Assembly: GCA_046732815.1 (NCBI GenBank)
Contig: JBKPNW010000001.1
Span: 7,141-71,140, forward strand
Direction: 5' to 3'
From: Rubrobacter_D sp046732815
GTDB lineage: Bacteria; Actinomycetota; Rubrobacteria; Rubrobacterales; Rubrobacteraceae
DNA: 64,000 nucleotides
The notes under the pieces were generated by a model. The model searched no databases. It saw only the letters and a program-made list of their open reading frames with translations, and was not told where the DNA came from. The translations under genes were made by a program, and so were the position numbers. Below, piece by piece: positions 42,833 to 52,463 of the stretch (within the stretch, counting starts at the first letter, position 1; each line of letters starts with the position of its first letter).

Positions 42833-43375
42833 TTAGTCGCCTCGGGGCTTCTCCGCCTTGGGCACCGGTCCCGGCTTCCAGGGCTTAGGGCGGGGGATCC
42901 AACGCGGAACGTTTCGCTTGTAGGTGGCGTAGTCCCCGCCGAAGCGGCTCTCCAGGAGCGGCTCTTCTATCGAGGGCATGATGATGGCGTTGACGGCGAA
43001 AAAGGCCAAAAACCATAACAGCAGGGGAACGGAGCCCAGGAGAACGGCCTCTCCCAACAGGACGGAGAGCACACCGCTGATCATCGGGTTGCGCACGTAA
43101 CGGTAGGGCCCCTGGACAACGAGCCTCCGGGGCGGATCCCACGGCGCAAGCGTTCCTTCCCCGATGGTGGCAAACAGGGCGACGGTCTTGTAGAGGAGAA
43201 GCACGCCCGACCCCACGAGCGCGCATCCGAGGAGCGTGGGAAGCAAGCCGAGCGGCGTAGGCAGACCCCAGCCGAGGTTCGGCGTGCCGCCGACACGAAT
43301 TATGTACCCAGGGACGACGACGGTAACCACGAAGGGCAGAAGCCCGATCGCCAGGAGGTGTCGTAGTGGCTTCAT
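42833..43375 (-). CDS. Isoprenylcysteine carboxyl methyltransferase-like (ICMT/PEMT) membrane protein
   Basis: 180 residues from ATG at 43375; an upstream extension has no homology. Four to five membrane segments, with the family motif GPYRYVRNPMISGVL near residue 97 and the C-terminal EEPLLESRFGGDYATYKRNVPRWIP with the SAM-binding glutamate/arginine pattern. Family members methylate isoprenylcysteine in eukaryotes and small molecules or lipids in bacteria; substrate here is unknown. It converges with the MFS gene over a 79-base gap. Confidence 0.87.
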   Translation of the reverse strand: MKPLRHLLAIGLLPFVVTVVVPGYIIRVGGTPNLGWGLPTPLGLLPTLLGCALVGSGVLLLYKTVALFATIGEGTLAPWDPPRRLVVQGPYRYVRNPMISGVLSVLLGEAVLLGSVPLLLWFLAFFAVNAIIMPSIEEPLLESRFGGDYATYKRNVPRWIPRPKPWKPGPVPKAEKPRGD

Positions 43376-43722
43376 AGAAGAACCATCAGGGATCGATCCT
43401 ACACGTACATCTCGTTGTTTTCGATTATTACGTCCTCTCCGTACGTATAGAATACCATCGAGAGAACCGGTGTCCGGCTGAATACTCACGCACGATGAGA
43501 CCTCTGCTTGTTGGCGGTGGATTTCCACTTTCGCGGGAATGACGTAGAGGAAGTGTCGCGGCCGGCCCTATGCCATACCGTTCAAGCGGACACAGTACGA
43601 GGTGCTTGCAGTGGGCTCGACCTCTTTGCGAGTTGCTGTAGGAGGCGGGGGCCGATCGGGCCGGGCCGGCTCTCTACTCCGTGGCCTGCTGCCTGGACGC
43701 GGCCGGATGGCGGAAGGTAACG
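43376..43722. other. Non-coding gap downstream of pyrD
   Basis: 347 bases separate the end of the pyrimidine operon from the ICMT-like gene. No good reading frame is seen. A small imperfect hairpin (ATTTCC at 43521, GGGAAT at 43535, around ACTTTCGC) resembles the TTTCGCGGGAATGAC repeats scattered in many bacterial genomes. The stretch near 43625-43665 is very GC-rich with several GGCCGG blocks. The reverse strand near 43440-43455 has TATTCT, a weak -10 candidate for the methyltransferase gene. Confidence 0.5.
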
Positions 43723-44640
43723 CTAGGAGGGAGTGGCCGCAGGACGAGCGCTGCGAAGTGTTCCGGTCAGCTCGGTAGCACCAAGGGCATTTTCTTTCAG
43801 GTATGCCGCGAACTCATCGAGGATCTCTTGTGGGTCCCTGACGAAGCTGGCTGTGCCTACCTGGACCGCTGTCGCGCCTGCTAGCATGAACTCGGCCACG
43901 TCGGTCCCGCTCGCCACCCCTCCGCTACCCACTACCGGTACGTTGACTGCGCCCGATACGTCGTAGACTGCTCGGAGTGCGACCGGCTTTATCGCGGGGC
44001 CGGAGAGACCGCCCCTCACGAGTACCTTGCGGGCGCGGGCGTCCACGGTGAGCGCCGGTATGGTGTTCATTATGGTGAGTGCGTCCGAACCGGCGGACTC
44101 GGCGGCGCGAGCGTTCTCCACGACGCCCTCGTTGGTGAGCTTCGCCAGGATGGGTTTGCCTGGCACGGCGGCGCGGCCAGCGGCGACGACCTCCTCGACG
44201 GAGGCGGGTCCTGCGCAGAAGGCCAGGCCCCCACACTCCACGTTCGGGCACGAGAGGTTGAGTTCGATAGCAGAGATACGCTCGTCGCGCGAGAGGCGCT
44301 CGCAGAGCCACGCGAAGTCGGCGACGGAATCGCCGGCCACGGAGACGATGATGGGGAGCCCGAGGTCGAAAGTGCCGAGATCCTGCAAGAAGATCTCGAC
44401 TCCAGGGTTCTGGAGGCCGATGGAGTTGACCATCCCCGCCGGAGTCTCCGCGACGCGGGGTGGCGGATTGCCTGCCCTCGCGACCGGGGTCGTCGTCTTC
44501 GGCAGCATCGCGCCGTAGACGCCCTCGACCTCGCCAAGGGCTTCTTTGGAGAGAGTTCCGGAAGCCGGCATCAGGGGCGTCCGGAGCGTCAGCCCGCAGA
44601 GCTCGACCGCGAGGTCGACGCCAGTTGTTTGCTCGCGCAC
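43723..44640 (-). CDS. pyrD: Dihydroorotate dehydrogenase, class 1B catalytic subunit
   Basis: 305 residues from GTG at 44640, which shares a base with the pyrK stop (TAGTG). FMN-barrel motifs: MPASGTL, GLQNPGVE, NLSCPNVECGG with the class 1 cysteine, and VGSGGVASGTDVAEFMLAGA near the C-terminus. With PyrK it oxidises dihydroorotate to orotate using NAD. Last gene of the operon. Confidence 0.95.
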   Translation of the reverse strand: MREQTTGVDLAVELCGLTLRTPLMPASGTLSKEALGEVEGVYGAMLPKTTTPVARAGNPPPRVAETPAGMVNSIGLQNPGVEIFLQDLGTFDLGLPIIVSVAGDSVADFAWLCERLSRDERISAIELNLSCPNVECGGLAFCAGPASVEEVVAAGRAAVPGKPILAKLTNEGVVENARAAESAGSDALTIMNTIPALTVDARARKVLVRGGLSGPAIKPVALRAVYDVSGAVNVPVVGSGGVASGTDVAEFMLAGATAVQVGTASFVRDPQEILDEFAAYLKENALGATELTGTLRSARPAATPS

Positions 44641-45371
44641 TACCACGCCAGGACCTCCGCACGAAAGACGGGTCCCTCGAGGCACGATCTGATGTAGCCG
44701 CCCCCGCGCACGGGGACCACGCACCCGTTGCAGGAACCGTTGCCGCACCCCATCCTCTCCTCCACTGAGAGCTGGCAGAGAGCGTTCTCCCCCGCCGCGA
44801 GCTTGACCCCGGCCAGCATCGGATTCGGCCCGCAGGCGTACACCGGCCCGTATCTCTCGAGCGTGCCTGAGGCATCGAGCACGGTTCCGTGGGTCCCTGC
44901 CGAGCCATCCATGGTCGCCACCCGCGCGCCCGTGAACTCCCTGGCGACGACCGCAGACTTCGCGTCGGCGAAGCCGAGAAAGACGTCGTAGGGAACGCCC
45001 GTAGCGTCGAGGTGCCGGCCCAGGATCTTGAGCGGCGCGACGCCTATGCCGCCTCCGAGAAGGGCGGCTCGTCCCAGACCTGGCTCGATGCGGAAACCCT
45101 TACCGAGGGGGGCCGTTACCTCTATGGTCGGTGCGAGATCCAGGAGTGCCGTGCCGCGGCCCCGCACTTCGAAGAGGAGGCTAGCCATCTCCCCGTCGTC
45201 ATCGTAGAAGGAGAAGGGGCGGGCGAGGAAGGGATCGAGGGTCGTGGGATACCCGGCGGCCCGCGCCATCACGAACTGGCCAGGCTCCACGGGTCCACTC
45301 CAACGGTAGTGGAGCAGGGTGTAGCTGCCCAGGACCTCGCGATATTCGACGTTGACGCTGTAGAACTTCAC
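44640..45371 (-). CDS. pyrK: Dihydroorotate dehydrogenase electron-transfer subunit
   Basis: 243 residues, GTG start overlapping the carB stop (GTGA). A ferredoxin-reductase fold: FAD motif RPFSFYD near residue 51, NAD region LGGGIGVAPL, and a C-terminal 2Fe-2S cluster (MGCGNGSCNGC...SC) near residue 207. It passes electrons from PyrD to NAD. Its presence shows that PyrD is class 1B. Confidence 0.96.
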   Translation of the reverse strand: MKFYSVNVEYREVLGSYTLLHYRWSGPVEPGQFVMARAAGYPTTLDPFLARPFSFYDDDGEMASLLFEVRGRGTALLDLAPTIEVTAPLGKGFRIEPGLGRAALLGGGIGVAPLKILGRHLDATGVPYDVFLGFADAKSAVVAREFTGARVATMDGSAGTHGTVLDASGTLERYGPVYACGPNPMLAGVKLAAGENALCQLSVEERMGCGNGSCNGCVVPVRGGGYIRSCLEGPVFRAEVLAW

Positions 45372-48300
45372 GCTCTCGCCGTGTAGAGGCCTTGGAGCGA
45401 GTTTACTCGTCTGGTGCCGCCGCGGACCCTGGCCTCTATGCCCTGAACGGCGGCTGCGGCCCCTGCGAGGGTGGTGATACAGGGGACCCCGTGCATGAGG
45501 GCGCGGCGCCGGATCAGATAGCCGTCCGTGCGTGGCCCGCGTCCCCAGGGGGTATTAACGATAAGGTCTACCCCGTCGGCCTCTATGAGGCTCAGAACGT
45601 CTTCACCGAGCTCCCCTATCTTGGGCACGATCATTACCGGCAAGCCGTTGTTCTTGAGCACCTCGGCCGTTCCTTCGCTGGCCGAGATCTCGAACCCCAG
45701 GTCGGCGAAGGCCCTGGCTATGAGCACGACGGCCCGCTTCTCCCTGTTGGAGACGGAGATGTAGACCCTCCCCGAGACCGGCAATTCCTGCCCCGCCGCC
45801 GTGAGGGCCTTCGCGAAGGCGCCGCCGAACGTGCGGTCTATCCCCATGGCCTCACCGGTCGAGCGCATCTCGGGCCCCAGCAGGGGGTCCACGTCGGCGA
45901 ACCTGTCGAACGGGAAGACGGGCGCCTTGACGGAGAAATGTCCGTTGGTGGAGGCTCGCAGGCTCATGTCCCCGAGCTTCTCCCCGAGGAGGACCCTGGT
46001 CGCGACCTTGGCCAGCGGCACGCCCGTCGCCTTGGAGATGAAGGGCACCGTGCGCGAGGCGCGGGGGTTGCACTCGATCACGAGCACGTCGTCGCCCCTT
46101 ATGACGAACTGCACGTTCATGAGCCCCACGACGCCGACGGAGAGCGCCAGCCGCCTGGTGTAGTCTTCGATCTTCTGCAAGAGCGCCCGGTGGATGGTGA
46201 TCGGGGGCGTGACGCACGAGGAGTCGCCGGAGTGAACCCCAGCCTCTTCGACGTGCTCCATGATCCCGCCGACGTAGACGTACTCCCCATCCGAGACGGC
46301 ATCAACGGCGACTTCGGTGTAGTCCTCCATGAACTTGTCGATGAGGGTCGGGTGCCCTGGACCGGCGCCTGCGCTCGTCTTGAGGTAGAGGTCGAGATCC
46401 TCGTCATTGTAGACGATCTCCATCCTGCGCCCGCCGAGTACGTAAGAGGGCCGCACGACTACCGGGTAGCCAAGCTCGCTGGCGACCTCCCTCGCCTCCT
46501 CGGCCGTCGATGCCGTCCCGAACCTCGGATGCGGGATGCCCAGGTCCGCGAGCAGCCTTCCGAACCTGGAGCGGTCTTCGGCGAGGTCTATGGCGTCAGG
46601 GGAGGTGCCGAGGATACGCGCTCCCGCCTCTTGGAGTTCGTGCGCGAGCTTCAGGGGACTCTGGCCTCCGAACTGCAGGATCACACCTTCGGGCTCCTCG
46701 CGACGAATGACCTCGAGCACGTGTTCGGCGGTGAGCGGCTCGAAATAGAGGCGCGTGGAGGTGTCGTAGTCCGTTGACACAGTCTCCGGGTTGGAGTTGA
46801 TCATGACGGCGTCGTAGCCGCTTTGCTCGAGGGCGTAACTGGCGTGGACGCAGGCATAGTCGAACTCAATGCCCTGCCCGATGCGGTTGGGGCCGCTACC
46901 CAGCACGACGACGGAGGCTTTCTCCCCGCGCCCGACCTCGTCCTCTTCCTCGTAGGTCGAGTAGTAGTAGGGGGTGCGCGCGGGGAACTCTCCGGCGCAG
47001 GTATCTACGGACTTGTAGGTAGGCGAGACACCGAGGGCCCTCCTCACGCCACGCACCACCTCGAGCGCGGTCCCCGACGCCGTCGCGATGGTCTCGTCGG
47101 TCAGCCCGGTCCTCTTCAGCTCGCGCAGGTCCTCGACGCCGATCGGCTCTGAGACCGAGCTCTCTGCCGCCACGATCCTGGCTATGGAAGCGATAAAGAA
47201 AGGGTCTATGGAGGTACGGGCGAAGATCTCCGGTATGTCCATCCCCACGCGCAGGGCGTCGAAGATGGCGAAAACGCGGTAAGGGCTGGGCTCGTCGAGG
47301 CCGGCATGCACGTCCTGAGCGTCCACCTCGAGCGAAGCCATGGCCTTCATCAGGCTCTCCGTGAACGTCCTCCCTATCGCCATGACCTCACCGACCGAGT
47401 GCATCCTGGTCGTGAGGGTTGGCGCGGTGCCAGGGAACTTCTCGAACGCGAAGCGAGGAACCTTCGTCACCACATAGTCGAGCGCTGGCTCGAATGAAGC
47501 AGGCGTCGCGCGCGTAATGTCGTTCGGGATCTCATCGAGCGAGTACCCCACCGCCAGCTTCGCCGCTATCTTCGCGATCGGGAACCCCGTCGCCTTGCTC
47601 GCCAGAGCGCTCGAGCGACTCACCCGCGGGTTCATCTCGATCACGTAGTACTCGTCGCTCTCCGGATCGACAGCAAACTGGATGTTGGATCCTCCCGTGG
47701 AAACACCGATCTCACGTATTATGCGTAAAGATGCGGAACGTAGGGTCTGGTACTGGCGGTCGGAGAGGGTCTGGGCGGGGGCCACTGTTATGGAGTCGCC
47801 GGTATGGACGCCCATGGGGTCAACGTTCTCGATGGAGCAGATCACGACGACGTTATCGGCGCGGTCGCGCATGACCTCGAGCTCGAACTCTTTCCAGCCG
47901 GCGACGCTCTTTTCGACGAGGGCACTCCCTACGGGGCTGGCGTCGAGGCCGTCGGCGACGGCGCGGCGGAGCTCGCCCTTGTCGCGGGCCGTGGCACCTC
48001 CCTTCCCACCGAGGGTGAAGCTGGGGCGGATAATGAGGGGGTATCCGATCTCCGCGGCCAGCTCCATGGCTTCGGCGACGCTCTCCACGGTGCGGCTGGC
48101 CGGAACCTTTAGCCCGATGCGTTGCATGGCCTCGGAGAAGAGCCGGCGGTCTTCGGCCTTCTGGATCGAAGGTATTGAGGCGCCGAGGAGCTCGACATCG
48201 AGTTCGCCCAAGACGCCCGACTCGTGGAGCTCGACGGCGAGGTTGAGGGCCGTCTGGCCGCCGAGGGTGGGAAGCAGGGCGTCGGGACGTTCGCGGCGCA

Positions 48301-48532
48301 GTATCTCGGAGATCGTCTCGAGTGTCAGAGGCTCGACGTAGGTTGCGTCAGCGACCTCGGGGTCGGTCATGATCGTCGCGGGGTTGGAGTTTACGAGTAT
48401 CACGCGGTAACCCTCGTCGCGCAGCGCGCGACAGGCCTGGGTTCCGGAGTAGTCGAACTCCGCGGCCTGCCCGATCACGATCGGACCGGAGCCGATGATC
48501 AGGACGCTCGAGATGTCGTCGCGTCGCGGCAA
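45368..48532 (-). CDS. carB: Carbamoyl-phosphate synthase large subunit
   Basis: 1054 residues with two homologous ATP-grasp halves. The first, from about residue 1, has SVLIIGSGPIVIGQAAEFDY; the second, from about 545, has VVVLGSGPNRIGQGIEFDY. ATP-grasp, oligomerisation and C-terminal allosteric (MGS-like, from about 925) domains are all present. Start codon is TTG. It condenses bicarbonate, ammonia from CarA and two ATP. The 1054-residue length is normal. Confidence 0.98.
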   Translation of the reverse strand: MPRRDDISSVLIIGSGPIVIGQAAEFDYSGTQACRALRDEGYRVILVNSNPATIMTDPEVADATYVEPLTLETISEILRRERPDALLPTLGGQTALNLAVELHESGVLGELDVELLGASIPSIQKAEDRRLFSEAMQRIGLKVPASRTVESVAEAMELAAEIGYPLIIRPSFTLGGKGGATARDKGELRRAVADGLDASPVGSALVEKSVAGWKEFELEVMRDRADNVVVICSIENVDPMGVHTGDSITVAPAQTLSDRQYQTLRSASLRIIREIGVSTGGSNIQFAVDPESDEYYVIEMNPRVSRSSALASKATGFPIAKIAAKLAVGYSLDEIPNDITRATPASFEPALDYVVTKVPRFAFEKFPGTAPTLTTRMHSVGEVMAIGRTFTESLMKAMASLEVDAQDVHAGLDEPSPYRVFAIFDALRVGMDIPEIFARTSIDPFFIASIARIVAAESSVSEPIGVEDLRELKRTGLTDETIATASGTALEVVRGVRRALGVSPTYKSVDTCAGEFPARTPYYYSTYEEEDEVGRGEKASVVVLGSGPNRIGQGIEFDYACVHASYALEQSGYDAVMINSNPETVSTDYDTSTRLYFEPLTAEHVLEVIRREEPEGVILQFGGQSPLKLAHELQEAGARILGTSPDAIDLAEDRSRFGRLLADLGIPHPRFGTASTAEEAREVASELGYPVVVRPSYVLGGRRMEIVYNDEDLDLYLKTSAGAGPGHPTLIDKFMEDYTEVAVDAVSDGEYVYVGGIMEHVEEAGVHSGDSSCVTPPITIHRALLQKIEDYTRRLALSVGVVGLMNVQFVIRGDDVLVIECNPRASRTVPFISKATGVPLAKVATRVLLGEKLGDMSLRASTNGHFSVKAPVFPFDRFADVDPLLGPEMRSTGEAMGIDRTFGGAFAKALTAAGQELPVSGRVYISVSNREKRAVVLIARAFADLGFEISASEGTAEVLKNNGLPVMIVPKIGELGEDVLSLIEADGVDLIVNTPWGRGPRTDGYLIRRRALMHGVPCITTLAGAAAAVQGIEARVRGGTRRVNSLQGLYTARA

Positions 48533-48533
48533 G

Positions 48534-49643
48534 CTAAGCCCGCACCTTCTCGGCGATGCTTTGCACGAACTCCTCGAAGAGGTATCCGGAGTCCCTGGGG
48601 CCGGGACTCGATTCGGGATGGTACTGCACGCTCCAGGCCCTTAGCTCGCGGCTCGCAATGCCCTCGACGGTGCCGTCGTAGAGGTTACGGTGGGTCAGCT
48701 CGACACCGTCTGCGAGCGTATCCTCGGCGACGGCGAAGCCGTGGTTCTGGCTCGTTATCTCGATGTGTCCGGTGTCGAGGTTCCTGACGGGATGGTTCGC
48801 ACCGTGGTGCCCAAAGGGCATCTTGTACGTCTCGCAATCTAGGGCGAGCCCGAGTAGCTGGTGGCCCAGGCAGATGCCGAACGTCGGCACCTCTCCGAGC
48901 AGGGGACGCAGGGTGTCGACCGCGTGACCGAGGGCAGCGGGGTCGCCCGGGCCGTTGGAGAGAAATATACCTTCCGGCCCGGCGGCGCGTATCTCCTCGG
49001 GAGTAGTAGAACCGGGCATGGCGAGGACGGAGGCGCCGCGGCTGCGGAGTTCGCGGTAGATAGAGCCCTTGACCCCATAATCGAGGGCGATGACACGGCA
49101 GCGCTCCTCCCCGAAAGCAGGGAGCAGGGTTGGTTCCGTAAGCTCCGAGATGGTGGAGGCGAGGTCGAGGCCGACCATCGAGGGGTGGGCAGTGGCTCTG
49201 TCACGAAGGACGCTGCGGTCTGTCTCTGAGGTCGAGATTACGCCTCGCATGGCGCCCTTGTCCCTGAGGTGCCGCGTGAGGGCGCGGGTATCCAGGCCCT
49301 CGACGCCGAGGACGCCGTCCTCCTCGAGCAGGTCCGCAAGGGACTGCTCGCTGGCCCAGTTGCTCGGGTGGGGCGTGTACTCGCGGACCAGGACGGCGGC
49401 GGCCTGGACCTTGCGTGACTCCTCGTCGCCGGGGATCACACCGTAGTTCCCGATAAGCGGGTAGGTGAAGAGCAGGATCTGACCCCGGTATGAAGGGTCC
49501 GTAATCGTCTCCTGATAACCGACCATGCTCGTCGTGAAGACGACCTCGCCGGCGACTTCGCCCTCTCCGGCGAAGGTCCAGCCCGCGAAGGCGGTTCCGT
49601 CCTCGAGGACCAGCGTCGCCCGGCACCGTCCCTGGCTACGCAC
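48534..49643 (-). CDS. carA: Carbamoyl-phosphate synthase small subunit
   Basis: 369 residues from a GTG at 49643 that overlaps the pyrC stop by eight bases. The N-terminal domain starts ATLVLEDGTAFAG; the C-terminal class I amidotransferase has the nucleophile in GICLGHQLLG near residue 242 and His-Glu in QYHPE. It supplies ammonia from glutamine to CarB. Confidence 0.97.
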   Translation of the reverse strand: MRSQGRCRATLVLEDGTAFAGWTFAGEGEVAGEVVFTTSMVGYQETITDPSYRGQILLFTYPLIGNYGVIPGDEESRKVQAAAVLVREYTPHPSNWASEQSLADLLEEDGVLGVEGLDTRALTRHLRDKGAMRGVISTSETDRSVLRDRATAHPSMVGLDLASTISELTEPTLLPAFGEERCRVIALDYGVKGSIYRELRSRGASVLAMPGSTTPEEIRAAGPEGIFLSNGPGDPAALGHAVDTLRPLLGEVPTFGICLGHQLLGLALDCETYKMPFGHHGANHPVRNLDTGHIEITSQNHGFAVAEDTLADGVELTHRNLYDGTVEGIASRELRAWSVQYHPESSPGPRDSGYLFEEFVQSIAEKVRA

Positions 49644-50946
49644 GTACTCCAAGCTTCGCTCCCGTCCTTTCGTGTACAGGTTCGCCGCCAACTATAGTAT
49701 TCACGACGCGGCCCGTCAGGGTGCGGCCGAGATAAGGCGAGTTGGAAGAACGGCTGATCATGGTGTCCCCTCCGACGGTCCATCGCTCGGAGAGGTCGAC
49801 GAGCGTGAGATCCGCCGGCCCTCCGACCTCTAGGCTACCACCCTCTCCTACCCACCGCCCCGGCGCGCAGCTCATCGCCTCTACAAGACGCGAAAGCGAG
49901 AGCCTGCCACCAAGGACCAGGTCGGTATAGAGCGCGGCGAAGGCCGTCTCGTGGCCGAGGAATCCCGGCGCAGCCTCCTCCAGCGGCAGCTCCTTCTCTT
50001 CCGCGGCATGGGGCGCATGATCCGTGGCCACGAAATCAAGTACGCCTTCGCGCAGGGCTGCCTGGACGCCAGCACGGTCGGCGGCGGGCCTGAGTGGTGG
50101 GTTGACGCGGTAGAGACCCTCCAGGGTGGAGACGAGATCGTCCGTCAGCGTTAGATGGTGCGGTGTGGTGTCTGAAGTAACGTCGGCCCTTTCCTTGAAG
50201 AAGCCGACGAGGGCGGCCGAGAGGGCCGTGGAAACGTGGGTTATGTGCACCTTCGCCCCGGTCTCGGCGGCGAGGATGAGGGCGGTGGCCGTGGCGGCGT
50301 CCTCCGCGCTGGCCGGGGAGCCGGGGAGGCCCGCGAGGGAGGCGGCCACGCCATCGTGCACGACGCCGGTCGCGAGCGTGTGATCCTCGCAGTGCAGGAT
50401 CACGGGTAGACCGGCAGACCGGGCGTAGAGCAGTCCGTTTCTGAGAACTCCGGCCGAGGCCGTCCCGAGCCCGTCGTCGGAGACGCAGAACGCTCCCGCA
50501 CGCTCAAGGAGGCGCATCTCCGTCAGCCGTTCGCCCGCGAGCCCGAGGTGGAGGGCGGCAGATACACGCGCCCGCACCCTGGACTCTCGCTCCACGCGGC
50601 GGACGAGACCGCTGACGATGACGGGGCGGTCCACGATGGGATCCGTGTTCGGCATCATGACGACGCCAGTGAAGCCGCCCGTCGCTGCCGCCGCCGAGCC
50701 GCTCTCTATATCCTCCTCGTCTTCGCGCCCCGGCGTGCGCCAGTGGGCGTGGACGTCGACGAAGCCGGGGAACAGGTGCAGGCCGTCGGCGTCGAGCTCG
50801 CGCCTACCACGCAGTCCTGCGCCGACTTCGGAGATCCTCCCCGAGGAGAGGCGCACATCCGTGACGGCGTCGAGACCCGTGGACGGATCGAGTACGTGGG
50901 CCTGACGCATGACCAGCTCCGTAGAAGGGTCGGGTTTCGGCCTCAC
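49636..50946 (-). CDS. pyrC: Dihydroorotase
   Basis: 436 residues from GTG at 50946 (overlaps the pyrB stop as GTGA); an ATG at 50910 is an alternative. Metal site VHAHWRTPG near residue 66 (usually HVHLREPG), HCED, HITHVS and TDHAPH are all present. It cyclises carbamoyl aspartate to dihydroorotate. A much longer reading frame upstream only overlaps pyrB. Confidence 0.95.
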   Translation of the reverse strand: MRPKPDPSTELVMRQAHVLDPSTGLDAVTDVRLSSGRISEVGAGLRGRRELDADGLHLFPGFVDVHAHWRTPGREDEEDIESGSAAAATGGFTGVVMMPNTDPIVDRPVIVSGLVRRVERESRVRARVSAALHLGLAGERLTEMRLLERAGAFCVSDDGLGTASAGVLRNGLLYARSAGLPVILHCEDHTLATGVVHDGVAASLAGLPGSPASAEDAATATALILAAETGAKVHITHVSTALSAALVGFFKERADVTSDTTPHHLTLTDDLVSTLEGLYRVNPPLRPAADRAGVQAALREGVLDFVATDHAPHAAEEKELPLEEAAPGFLGHETAFAALYTDLVLGGRLSLSRLVEAMSCAPGRWVGEGGSLEVGGPADLTLVDLSERWTVGGDTMISRSSNSPYLGRTLTGRVVNTIVGGEPVHERTGAKLGVRA

Positions 50947-51860
50947 GCGGCCACCCTCTGGGTGGCACCGGTGGAGAGGGCGAGGACGGCGGAGCGGACA
51001 TAGACGCCGGCGGCGACCTGGTCGGGGATAAGGGACGAAGCGTCGAGGACGACGTCGCCGGAGATCTCGATCCCCCTGTTGACAGGACCAGGGTGCATTA
51101 CCAGAACTCCGCTCGCGAGATGACGCCGCGACACGCTGTAGAAGCTGGCGTACTCCGTGACGGAGGGTATCCGTGCGCCCGTCATCCTTTCCCTCTGAAG
51201 TCGCAGCATGTAGAGAACGTCCGCGCCCCACTCGAGCGCCTCGTCCACGGACGAGAGGATCGGGAGGCCGAGGGCCCCTGCGTCCGGCGGAAGGAGCGTG
51301 CGGGGGGCGACGAGGGACACCTCCATCCCTGTTTGTAAGAAGCCTGGTATGACGCTTCGGGCGACCCTGCTGTGCAATACGTCCCCGACGATGGCGACGC
51401 GGCGTCCGGCAAGCTCTACAAAGCCGCCGAGAGCATCGCTCAGGGCGTAAAGGTCGAGGAGGGCCTGGGTCGGATGCTGGCCGCAGCCGTCGCCGGCGTT
51501 GATCACGGGCGCAGAGGTGTGCCGCGAAGCGAGGGCCGCAGCGCCGGCAGCGGGGTGGCGCAGTACCATCGCGTCGGCCCCGAGGCGGTCGAGGGTGACG
51601 ACGGTGTCGATGAGTGATTCGCCCTTGGAGATGGCAGAGCCACGTTCGGAGAGTGAGATCACGTGCGCCCCGGAACGCCTGGCGGCGAGCTCGAAGGAGA
51701 CAGCCGTCCTGGTCGAGGCCTCGAAGAAGGCCAGGCAGACGGTCTTGTTCTCGAGCGCGCCGGCGACGCTCCCCTCCGAGAACGCGCGGGCGAGGTCGAG
51801 TATCTCCCGAATACCCTCACGGCTGACGCCTTCGAGGGTGAGAAAACTCCTAGTCTCCAA
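50943..51860 (-). CDS. pyrB: Aspartate carbamoyltransferase catalytic subunit
   Basis: 305 residues. Carbamoyl-phosphate binding FEASTRTAVSFELA near residue 48, and the aspartate/CP site HPTQALLDLYAL near 128. No regulatory subunit gene (pyrI) is nearby, as usual in Gram-positives. The start is TTG, overlapping the pyrR stop by 11 bases. Confidence 0.97.
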   Translation of the reverse strand: METRSFLTLEGVSREGIREILDLARAFSEGSVAGALENKTVCLAFFEASTRTAVSFELAARRSGAHVISLSERGSAISKGESLIDTVVTLDRLGADAMVLRHPAAGAAALASRHTSAPVINAGDGCGQHPTQALLDLYALSDALGGFVELAGRRVAIVGDVLHSRVARSVIPGFLQTGMEVSLVAPRTLLPPDAGALGLPILSSVDEALEWGADVLYMLRLQRERMTGARIPSVTEYASFYSVSRRHLASGVLVMHPGPVNRGIEISGDVVLDASSLIPDQVAAGVYVRSAVLALSTGATQRVAA

Positions 51861-52404
51861 CGACGATCACCCCATCCTCCCCATCGGTCTCCTCCAGGTT
51901 GACCAGTACCTTCTCGCCGCGCGCCGTCGGCACGTTCTTCCCGACGTAATCCGCCCGGATCGGCAACTCCCTGTGGCCGCGGTCGACCAGGATCGCCAAC
52001 CGGATGGCGGCCGGCCTCCCGAGCTCGAGAAGCGCATCCATCGCGGCGCGCGCGGTCCTCCCCGTAAAGAGAACGTCGTCCACCAGGACGACCGTTTTGC
52101 CGGTTACGTCGAACGGTACGCTGCTGCCGCGCACTTCGGGATCCGCTTTGTCGAGGTCGTCGCGATGGAGCGTAATATCCAGGGAACCCACGCGGAGATC
52201 CAGGCCCTCGAACTGGCGGACGTTGGCCGCGATCCTCCTCGCCAGGGGGACCCCTCGGGTGAGCACCCCGACGAGGGCGAGCTCACTCAGGCAAGGGGCG
52301 TTACGCTCAAGGATTTCGTGGGAGATACGCCGTAGGGAACGGTTGAGGCCGTCGGGGGCGAGCACTCGATGGTGCGCGCGTTCGTAGACGCCAGTGCGGC
52401 TCAA
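51850..52404 (-). CDS. pyrR: PyrR, bifunctional pyrimidine-operon regulator / uracil phosphoribosyltransferase
   Basis: 184 residues from TTG at 52404, with AAGGAGG six bases upstream. PRPP-binding loop VVLVDDVLFTGRTARAA near residue 109 and the PyrR-type ALVGVLTRGVPLA near residue 43. In Bacillus and mycobacteria PyrR binds pyr leader RNA in the presence of UMP and reduces expression. First gene of the pyr operon; a leader hairpin precedes it. Confidence 0.95.
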   Translation of the reverse strand: MSRTGVYERAHHRVLAPDGLNRSLRRISHEILERNAPCLSELALVGVLTRGVPLARRIAANVRQFEGLDLRVGSLDITLHRDDLDKADPEVRGSSVPFDVTGKTVVLVDDVLFTGRTARAAMDALLELGRPAAIRLAILVDRGHRELPIRADYVGKNVPTARGEKVLVNLEETDGEDGVIVVGD

Positions 52405-52417
52405 GCCTGCCTCCTTC

Positions 52418-52433
52418 GCGTCTCACAGGACGC
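52418..52433 (-). promoter_or_regulatory. Leader hairpin before pyrR
   Basis: GCGTC and GACGC pair around CTGTGA, directly followed by the GAAGGAGG ribosome site of pyrR. A structure that hides or exposes this site could give translational control, possibly through PyrR binding. The classic Bacillus PyrR-binding sequence is not visible. Confidence 0.35.
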
Positions 52434-52463
52434 CGTTAAAGGATCGGTATGCCGAAGGTCAAG

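Noticed and set aside
45392..46777. 461-codon open frame on the plus strand
   Set aside because: It lies wholly antisense to carB, has no recognisable domains, and is a typical high-GC shadow.
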